A stretch of DNA of 64,000 bases from Coprinellus micaceus. Taxonomy: Eukaryota; Basidiomycota; Agaricomycetes; Agaricales; Psathyrellaceae. A program made the translations under genes and the position numbers. The notes under the pieces were generated by a model that saw nothing but the letters and a program-made list of their open reading frames with translations, searched no databases and had not been told where the DNA came from. Shown piece after piece: positions 57,567 through 64,000 of the stretch (its first letter is position 1; each line of letters starts with the position of its first letter). The DNA is taken from contig OX596342.1 of the NCBI GenBank assembly GCA_951394405.1, positions 2,542,001 through 2,606,000 on the forward strand, written 5' to 3'.

Positions 57567-58238
57567 AGCGAGGTGTTTGGTGTACCATGCTGCACAGTGT
57601 TCGTTTTCACCACGTACTAGCGATGACCTCCTTGGATTACTGAGGTACGACGTGTATCATGTTCGTCGATAATCATATCCATCTACGTTGCGGGAAGAGC
57701 GTTAGGGATCAATGCGTGCAATACCCCCCTGTCCTCGCCAGAGGTCACAGTTGGAATCCAGAATGCTTGGTTGTGGGGTTTGTGACTTCCGTCGCAGGTG
57801 CGTCGCCCCTTCTCAGCATTTAGGACAGGAGCGTCGCCAACGTTGACCCATATAGATGCCACTCTGGTTGCACGAACGTTGGGACTTGATACCATGTACA
57901 ACGCCCCTTTTCTCATCGTGGGCTCATTGAGAGCCCGCAGTGCGCACCCTGTGGACGGAGGTGATGATCGACACCGTTAATTGGAACACCGTGTCTACTG
58001 AGAGAGGGTTTTTGGTTATACTGGAGTTCAGAAGTCTCTTGTTAGTGTGCCTAGGCTACCTGTCGCGCGTACGCTGAAGTTTTCAGACATTGACGATCGT
58101 GTGGGGCACAGGAATGTGTATATTTGAGGTTTGTCTGACTCACCTTTTGACCGTTCTTTCTCTTCCTCCAAGCTTCCGCCTCGCGATGACCGGGACAAAT
58201 GGTGAGTGATATTATAATGTCGAGGCTTAAGGCTCAAT
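57567..58238. other. Region without a supported gene
   Basis: About 670 bases. A plus-strand frame to 57672 (GKVIHEARCLVYHAAQ) could be a further exon of the preceding gene, but no clean splice was found. Nothing else is recognised. Confidence 0.35.
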
Positions 58239-59369
58239 ATGAACTCAGAATTCCCCCTTCTCGATCTTCCCCGCGAATTGGTGCTGGAAATCCTCACGAT
58301 GCTGCCCTTATGGGTGCTCCTCATCTTGACTCATTGTCCTGAATTCCGGGCCCTGGCCTACCAAATCTTGCGAGGTCGACCCATCGCTCTTTTCGGAGGG
58401 TGGTTGCTTCCTCCGGAGGACACGTTGACGATGATGAGGGAATCGAGGACGATCTTGTCGGGCTCGTCCGCTTTAGCAACCGTGTCGCCGTCGCACTGGG
58501 AACCAGAAGCACTAGACTTTTACTGTCCCATCAACGAGTTCGAGGCGGTGCGAGATTGGTTCGTACTTCGAGGCTACGTTGTGGTGAATGACACACCGAC
58601 AGCGACCATAGTCAGGGAACTTCATCGGGACGACTGGGTGTTGGGGCCAGGAGAGGAGGACCAGTATTGGGATCTGCCGCGGGTTCGATATGACTGTAAT
58701 TCTGGCGTGAAACGAGTGATGGGCTTGACGAAGGGTGGTGGTTGTGGGGAGCGAAAAATAAACATCGTTCAATCGCAGTCGGACAGCGCCCTGGTCCCAC
58801 TTGGGTTTTTCGATTCCACCCTCTTGATGAACTTTGTCACGGGGGACGGCGCTGTGTGTCTGTATCCGAAGCTCTTGCAGAAAGACGCAGGTGTGTACTG
58901 TTTATCCACACATTGGCTTGCTCGTCTGACATTGGCGACGGGACCGACAGGGATGCTCAACTACCAGTTGAATCCTCCCCTGCGAGAGGTGACGGCCGAC
59001 ACACTCCGATCGCTGTTGATGTACCAGGATCGTGGTTATAGGTTCATGGCGGGGGAGGCGCCGTTCGTTGATACAGGGCGTCGTCGGTGGAACGACCGTT
59101 ATTCGGTGTCCATGCCGTTTGACGCGCACTATCCAGTGACGGTGTTTCCTGCCGTGGACTGGAACACGGGTCATCGGGTCTACAAGGCGCGAGGGTACTA
59201 CGATGTGGAGCCTGTAGTCGGGGTTGCTCAAGACGCGGAAACTGTTTACTACGAGAATCATTTGAGGAAGGCGCGCTTGCTTCTCGATGTTCCCGACGAT
59301 GAAATGGAAGGGGAGGGCAGTGAAGTTCTTGATGACTTCACCGGTTCGGGGGATGAGGGTAGTCCGTGA
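58239..59369 (+). CDS. F-box-like / nucleotidyltransferase-fold-like protein (copy 2)
   Basis: A single-exon gene of 376 codons starting MNSEFPLLDLPRELVLEILT, an F-box-like N-terminus (LPRELVLEILTMLPLWVLLI). It then has RTILSGSSALATVSPSHWEP and LDFYCPINEFEAV: a Gly-Ser motif followed by an acidic strand, paralleling SGSCALYVAAPG and DMDIYTPV in the gene at 37924-39196. Also shared are the GYVVV strand, KINIVQSQSD, FFDSTLLMNFVTGDG and AVCLYPKLL. The first Asp of a D-x-D pair is Leu here (LDF), so catalysis is less likely in this copy. The C-terminal third is aromatic and acidic (YYDVEPVVGVAQDAETVYYE), ending in an acidic tail. Function is unknown; it may be a pseudoenzyme of a nucleotidyltransferase-like family. 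Confidence 0.65.
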   Translation: MNSEFPLLDLPRELVLEILTMLPLWVLLILTHCPEFRALAYQILRGRPIALFGGWLLPPEDTLTMMRESRTILSGSSALATVSPSHWEPEALDFYCPINEFEAVRDWFVLRGYVVVNDTPTATIVRELHRDDWVLGPGEEDQYWDLPRVRYDCNSGVKRVMGLTKGGGCGERKINIVQSQSDSALVPLGFFDSTLLMNFVTGDGAVCLYPKLLQKDAGVYCLSTHWLARLTLATGPTGMLNYQLNPPLREVTADTLRSLLMYQDRGYRFMAGEAPFVDTGRRRWNDRYSVSMPFDAHYPVTVFPAVDWNTGHRVYKARGYYDVEPVVGVAQDAETVYYENHLRKARLLLDVPDDEMEGEGSEVLDDFTGSGDEGSP

Positions 59370-59496
59370 CAAACAGTTCTTATTTGTTGTACTGTGGCTT
59401 GTCGTGAAACAGTGTAATTATAAGCGTAGATTGGTGGAGACTATGCCGACGTGGTTACTACATGTACAGGGAGACGGCAACGGGTGCGTAGTAGGT

Positions 59497-60132
59497 TCAA
59501 GGAATGGTGGAGAGTGGTTCACCTCTGGGTTCGACCTGTTCCTTTGTACCCTCTGAGCAGTCGCCGGGGGGCCTTTCAGATCTGTGGGTTAGGAACGAGT
59601 AAAATTGGATGAGTGACATGGTGCGGTTGGTGGGATCAGGGGTACACTCACGGTTGCTCGGAGGGGTGCGGGAAGGGACGGAAAGGTGTCATGTTGAGTG
59701 TCTCGGGAATGGGGAGGCGTAGAAGGTAGGAGGCGAGGTCAACAGGAACGGATGAAGAGGTGTTACGAGGGTACGTGGCTAAACAGTGGGGAGGGGGTGC
59801 GTGGTGGACGACATCGGCATGTACATTGAAACGGCCCCATTCGGTAACGGGGACGAAGGGACGGACCCACTTCTGACGAAGTCCAAGCCTATAAGGTTGG
59901 ATATGCGGGGAGATGGGAAGTTGGGCGCTTGTATCATGCTCCTGGGAAGGCGTTGTCAGTGACTTCGGTACATGGATGAGCACAGGGGAAAGCAGGGAGG
60001 GCGTACGACATGCTGGGAAGGGTGTGCTTGCAGTAGCACAGGTAGGTTTCCTTGTTCGGCGCGCTGGCTCATGCTCGGATTAGTTGGTGGGGGAGGGAGG
60101 GTCAACGAAGGATGCTGCTCGTAATCTGACAT
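59497..60132 (-). CDS. Small proline/histidine-rich hypothetical protein
   Basis: A three-exon minus-strand model. The ATG at 60130-60132 gives MSDYEQHPSLTLPPPPTNPS; donor GTACGC after PSQHV and acceptor TTCCCAG join in phase to EHDTSAQLPISPHIQPYRLG. The exon continues QKWVRPFVPVTEWGRFNVHA and SSVPVDLASYLLRLPIPETL. A GTGAGT intron (about 59580-59655) then leads to SERPPGDCSEGTKEQVEPRG and a TGA at 59497-59499. The product is about 160 residues, with no recognised domain, signal peptide or membrane segment. It is supported only by splice-site quality and frame continuity. Confidence 0.35.
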
Positions 60133-60940
60133 GTTCAGGGTATGCACGAAGGTGGTGAAGGGAAGAGGTGTGTCTCGGGAGACGCGGGCATGCAAAATGA
60201 GTAGCCAATGCGGTGGAGTAAGCACGATCGACGGCCCCACTGTCTCCCATGCACAGGGCAAAAGACTATGGCGAGTTCACGTATTGGGAGGGAGGCCATC
60301 GGATGGATATTGTATCGCCTGGAAAAGGTAGACATTATTGGGCATTCAAGGGACGTTGTGATGGAGCGAGGAAGAGCCACCAGGGACGTTATCGGGGGGT
60401 AAGTCTATATGTTGAAGGCACGTGCCGGGTTTGATGGCGGGAAGGTCGGGCCCGACGCAGGCGTAATTGATGGCGGGAAGGGCAGGACCGCGGCTGGCAC
60501 CGACTGGCAGGCGTATGGCCGAGGAATTATGCCGCGCGGAGCGTCGGTCCACAGCCCACAAGTCCAACGATTGGGTTCAGCGGGCTCATCTGCAGAATAT
60601 CTGGACAGGAAGTCATAGAAACAGAGAAAAGCGAAGGCTACTTGAAGGCTCGAGACGAGGCTGTGGGACAAACGATGGCACTACTTCAGCCATACGTCGA
60701 CACAGTCATGTAGATTGTCTGTACCTCAGCATTACGACGACACCCTTGGTGAGGATGATATCACGCCCGAATGTCTTCAGTTGCAGATACTGATAGACGG
60801 TGACCTGGCACACCAGGCGAGGGAAATGGTAAGTAACTCTGACGCTAACGCACATCCGGGAGGGGTGCATTGCAGAAGTACGAACCATGCTTAGGACATA
60901 CAGCCTACCCATAGGCGGATGATAGTTAGAAGCAGGCGAG
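60133..60940. other. Region of uncertain coding content
   Basis: About 800 bases. A plus-strand frame at about 60249-60411 (KDYGEFTYWEGGHRMDIV) followed by a GTAAGT donor looks exon-like, but no partner exon was found. A short direct repeat TTGATGGCGGGAAGG-like occurs at about 60429 and 60468. Confidence 0.3.
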
Positions 60941-61631
60941 TCAGCTGGATTGATGCATCATTTCCCACTAAGTAGTGAACACACGTGATACATCAGAACC
61001 ACTAATTACCGTACTTTGGCCCGTGATGCATCACCTACTACTACCATCTATTTTCATGATGCATTGTCTACCACCATTAATTTTTGTGATGCATCACCTC
61101 CTACCATATTTTTGTGATGCATCACCTACCACTTTATTTTTTGTGATGCATCACCAATTTTTTTTTTCAATGATATACCCAGGGTCGGCTAAGGGCTGCC
61201 TTCGCAGCCCCCACCTCCCAAACCCTAACCAAACCCTAACCTAACCTAACCTAACCCTAAACCCTAGAGCCTGCCTTTGGCAGGCAGGATGTTGCACACA
61301 AGGCAGCATCCCATTGGCCATCCACCAGGCAGCACCCATTTAAGAATTGTTTTTAATTTGAGCCCACTTGCTGAAGTGAATAAAACAGCCAGAGGCCAAA
61401 AGTGGTGCTTTGATCTGTGTCTGGGGGACATTGATGGCATCCATCAAAGTTTACCAAGGCAGGTGACCCTTGAATGTGATGCATCATGGACTCCAGGAAA
61501 CATTGATGGCATGTCCCAAAGCAGGTGACTCTTGAATGTGATGCATCATGGGCCAAAGTACGGTAATTAGCGGTTCTGATGTATCACATAGGTACAGCAA
61601 GTTAGCGGAACTGATGCATCATTTCAGCTGA
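60941..61631. mobile_element. 691-bp inverted-repeat element built on TGATGCATCA palindromes
   Basis: Two 93-base terminal inverted repeats (60941-61033 and 61539-61631) face each other. Each contains TCAGCTG, a TGATGCATCA palindrome, TGATACATCAGAACC, TAATTACCGTACTTTGGCCC (one or two differences) and a second TGATGCATCA. The inner ~48 bases of the repeats are nearly identical; the outer ~45 are more diverged. Between them lie three more TGATGCATCA copies and one variant (about 61055-61152), a telomere-like tract, two GC hairpins and a diverged direct repeat of about 68 bases (about 61428-61550). No protein-coding capacity is seen, so it is probably non-autonomous. No clear target-site duplication was found. 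Confidence 0.75.
61219..61266 (-). repeat. Interstitial telomere-like (CCCTAA/TTAGGG) tract
   Basis: A run of AACCCTAACC, AAACCCTAACC, TAACCTAACC and TAACCCTAAACCCTAG units, i.e. degenerate TTAGGG repeats read on the minus strand, lies in the middle of the palindromic element. It is flanked by two perfect hairpins: GGGCTGC-CTTC-GCAGCCC-like (61193-61210) and GCCTGCC-TTTG-GCAGGC-like (61268-61285). TTAGGG is the usual telomere unit of basidiomycetes. Confidence 0.8.
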
Positions 61632-63000
61632 TCCTTGTGTTAGAAGATAGTCGAAGCCCCGGGCCGTTGAAGGGCAGAACGCACATAGTATTCACCGTCG
61701 CTGCCACAAATTGAGGGCCTCGGCTAGAATCTTCCATAGCGTCTGCGGATCGAGGGAATCACTGGGACACCTCGCGCGGAGGAAGCGTTTTCAAGGCAAA
61801 AGGATGAAGCCAATACACGGTGAGACACAGTCTCCGAGCGAGGTTGAAGGTGGCGGAAGGTTCGTGACTAGGGAGAATCTGAGAACGGTCAGGGTGCGTT
61901 ATGGTAGGTCATCCCCAACTGTCCGCAGGCTCCAGTTGGCAGGGAACTTCGGACGCTCCCATCGGGCCGTTCTTCACCCGTTTTGGATGAGTGACAGTCA
62001 CAGCTCTACTTTCGCGAATCATTGTATTGTGAAGAATATGGGCGCAACTTGAAGAAGGCCAATCTCATAGTCATGTCCACAGAAATTGCCCGATGACGGC
62101 CTGGAATTGCAAATTCAAGCATTGTCAATCCGCCGCCGTAATCCCCTTGATTGGACATGAGCCTGAGGGGGCCTACGAGTAGTATCAGCGAGGAATCTTC
62201 AGTGGAGATGGACAGTCTTCTACCATAGTGGTGGACGACGGAGCCTATCGCGCTGAAGGTGGCCCAGCATGGTGACTACTGAGAGAGACACGAAGCTCAT
62301 GAGACCAATTAGCCGAAATTTGCTGCATGAGCGGGGCTGCCAAGCTCATATCGCATCTGAAACGTGGGCAGCCTGCTCGCTGCCGAAGGTCGTCGGACCG
62401 TAAGGAGTACCCACAGTTTTTGACGCCCGGCAATGTCCGTCGCGAGTCTCCCTACCTACCTACCTACCTACCCATACCCATTCCATGTTTGAATCGCCTT
62501 TGTCACGGCTGCGTGCTGACGGGCAGGAGAGATCGGACCATCCTAAGAGATTTTAGGTGTCGCCGTTGCTCCACTATAGGTGTGCCTCATGTAACTAAGA
62601 GCAGAGTCTGCCAGAAGGCATAGTCTGAGCGATGCATCGTACGGTTTAAGTGGGTGCCGCTTACTATAGTCAAACTTGGGATAGACCGCAGGCCTCGACG
62701 TTTCAGCAAACCTCGCACAGGAGCCTGACTGCCGTTGGGTGGGGAGGATAGCAACGATCGCTGACTCCAGGCAGGCGGATGCTAAATACCAGGAGCTGAG
62801 CTTGAAACAGATGATCGAAGCACAGCCATCATCGGCGGATCACGGTGTCCCGGATCAAAGCTGTTAATGACGCCGCTCGACTTGGCGCTGGCCTTGTCCG
62901 ATGCCAAACGTTGAGGCTACTAGCACGCCTAGGCTTCCACCAGACGCCTTGGGACGGACCCCCCAAGTACCTTCAAGTTCACGATTGCCCATTGGGCGCC
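61632..63000. other. Gene-free region
   Basis: About 1.4 kb with no supported gene. The only structure noticed is a short (CTAC) microsatellite at 62452-62472. Confidence 0.4.
62452..62472 (+). repeat. (CTAC)n microsatellite
   Basis: Five CTAC units in a row, in non-coding sequence. Confidence 0.8.
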
Positions 63001-63779
63001 TTACATGAAGTATACAATATATCCGAAGTACAAAAGAATCCCGAAGCATACTCCAGACACAAAGGAAAGTCCTTTCCGATGAGAACAACTTCCAATTACG
63101 CTATCCGTATGCTCCGGTCTCAGCACCCAAACTTCGAGACACCCACGACGGTTTGCGATTATCATTGCCCACTCCCCAGTCGCATTGGAAGCCGGTAGCT
63201 GGGAGATCCTCGTAGAAGTAGCACCCAAAAATGAGCCGAGTTTGGACTCATAGGTTCCAGGGGTCTTCTCAGATGGGAAGTTTCGGGGCTGAGCATCGAG
63301 AGATGGACTATTCTCTTCTTCCTTGGGCTCTTCCGGGACAGGAGGAAGTGTTGAGGCTGGACCGTTGGGCTGGCGCAAGACTGGGTGGATTCCCCGATGA
63401 GGATTGGGGGACAACGGAGCCGTAGCTTGTTGGAGTAGCAAAGCTACTGTGGCCTACATAATACGGTGTTAGGCGTGTACAAGGCTATATCCGAAAACGC
63501 ACGACGTACCGCCGCGATCTGAGCCACCTGAGGGATCGATAGGCCACCGTCACGATGATCGTCAGATCCTGACGTGCGCGCCATAGACGGGGATACCATA
63601 GCGTTACTAGCAGTTGCTCCGTTTCCCAACACGGCTGACAACGATGTTGCAGGGCACGTTTTCCCGTGTCCTTTCATTGGTCTTCTGCATTTCGTACAAT
63701 GCGGTCAAGCCTTTGCCGTCGACTCCGACTCGTGTAGAGGTACTACGGCTGATTCCGGTGCTTGAGCTTGAGCGTCCAT
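63001..63779 (-). pseudogene. Zinc-knuckle protein with C-terminal membrane anchor, in-frame stop
   Basis: The minus-strand frame from the ATG at 63777-63779 reads MDAQAQAPESAVVPLHESES, TAKA, then a TGA at 63705-63707, then PHCTKCRRPMKGHGKTCPAT. C-x2-C-x5-GH-x3-C resembles a zinc knuckle common in agaricomycete hypothetical proteins. A GTACGT..TATGTAG intron (about 63465-63515) joins VAQIAA to ATVALLQQATAPLSPNPH. A Pro/Glu-rich linker follows, then a small domain GEWAMIIANRRGCLEVWVLR and a C-terminal hydrophobic segment VCFGILLYFGYIVYF that could anchor it in a membrane. The stop is at 63001-63003. The in-frame TGA separates the N-terminus from the finger, so the gene is either broken, mis-sequenced there, or begins downstream at the ATG at 63675-63677 inside the finger. 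Confidence 0.5.
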
Positions 63780-64000
63780 AGCTTCTGGCCGACGTCGCGC
63801 TAAAAGGAGGTAAAGGGGACCCACGGCAATGTGCAGGCCACAAGAAGGGCCACAAACCGACACTGGCTGCTGGGCCCTGGTCGCGAGTGCGGGGTATTTG
63901 AACACTGGACCACGTGAACGGTGACCACGGCGAGCAATATCCGGGTGTGGGTAGTCGCGCCATGATATTGAGCATTGAAATGGGGTCTCTTGACGATATC
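63780..64000. other. Window end, no complete feature
   Basis: The minus-strand frame remains open upstream of 63779 for about 40 codons, so the neighbouring gene may start further right. Nothing else is supported. Confidence 0.3.

Noticed and set aside
60249..60434. Exon-like plus-strand frame (KDYGEFTYWEGGHRMDIV)
   Set aside because: Ends at a good donor but no second exon or family was found, and the minus strand is equally open.

Overview
The window looks like nuclear DNA of a basidiomycete fungus, most likely an agaricomycete. Genes are split by many short introns of about 50-60 bases with GT..AG ends. The protein families are ones expanded in mushrooms: Plavaka transposase, DUF6532-like and DUF6534-like proteins, MYND-finger clusters and F-box-like proteins. 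Base composition is mixed and close to even. No rRNA, tRNA or CRISPR array was recognised. Family names come from reading the proteins by eye; no database search was run, and intron edges were placed by eye.

Layout. 1-6417: the right-hand part of a Plavaka-type DNA transposon, with a divergent companion gene (DUF6532-like, minus) and the transposase (plus). Its right side abuts a MYND-finger gene whose 5' part is missing (6418-7965). 7966-10310 is gene-free. 10311-12528 is an apparently intact MYND gene. 12786-17544 (minus) is a large multi-pass membrane transporter of the ArAE/FUSC type, and 18410-19887 and 21770-23331 are two tandem seven-helix membrane proteins (DUF6534-like). 23644-24839 (minus) is the conserved GDT1/TMEM165 Mn/Ca transporter. 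25179-34354 is a minus-strand MYND array: one intact gene, one frameshifted pseudogene, an orphan promoter plus first exon, a decayed C-terminal piece, and one more apparently intact gene. 34355-37923 is mostly non-coding, with a cluster of ACCGAC palindromes and a decayed seven-helix gene.

37924-48500 holds lineage-specific genes: an F-box/nucleotidyltransferase-like gene, an F-box-like gene and a fragment, then two divergently transcribed multi-exon genes (41796-43228 minus, 43840-47170 plus) whose C-terminal regions look like small beta-barrel (OB-fold-like) domains, then another F-box-like gene. 48928-56730 is an uninterrupted 2600-residue Helitron Rep-helicase with intact catalytic motifs and an extra C-terminal cysteine-protease-like domain. 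Downstream are a small hypothetical gene, a second F-box/nucleotidyltransferase-like gene, a small proline-rich gene, a 691-bp element with 93-bp terminal inverted repeats built from TGATGCATCA palindromes around an internal telomere-like tract, and a zinc-knuckle gene carrying an in-frame stop.

Taken together, a housekeeping island (transporter, GDT1) sits between regions shaped by local duplication of MYND genes and by at least three kinds of mobile DNA: Plavaka, Helitron and the palindromic inverted-repeat element.
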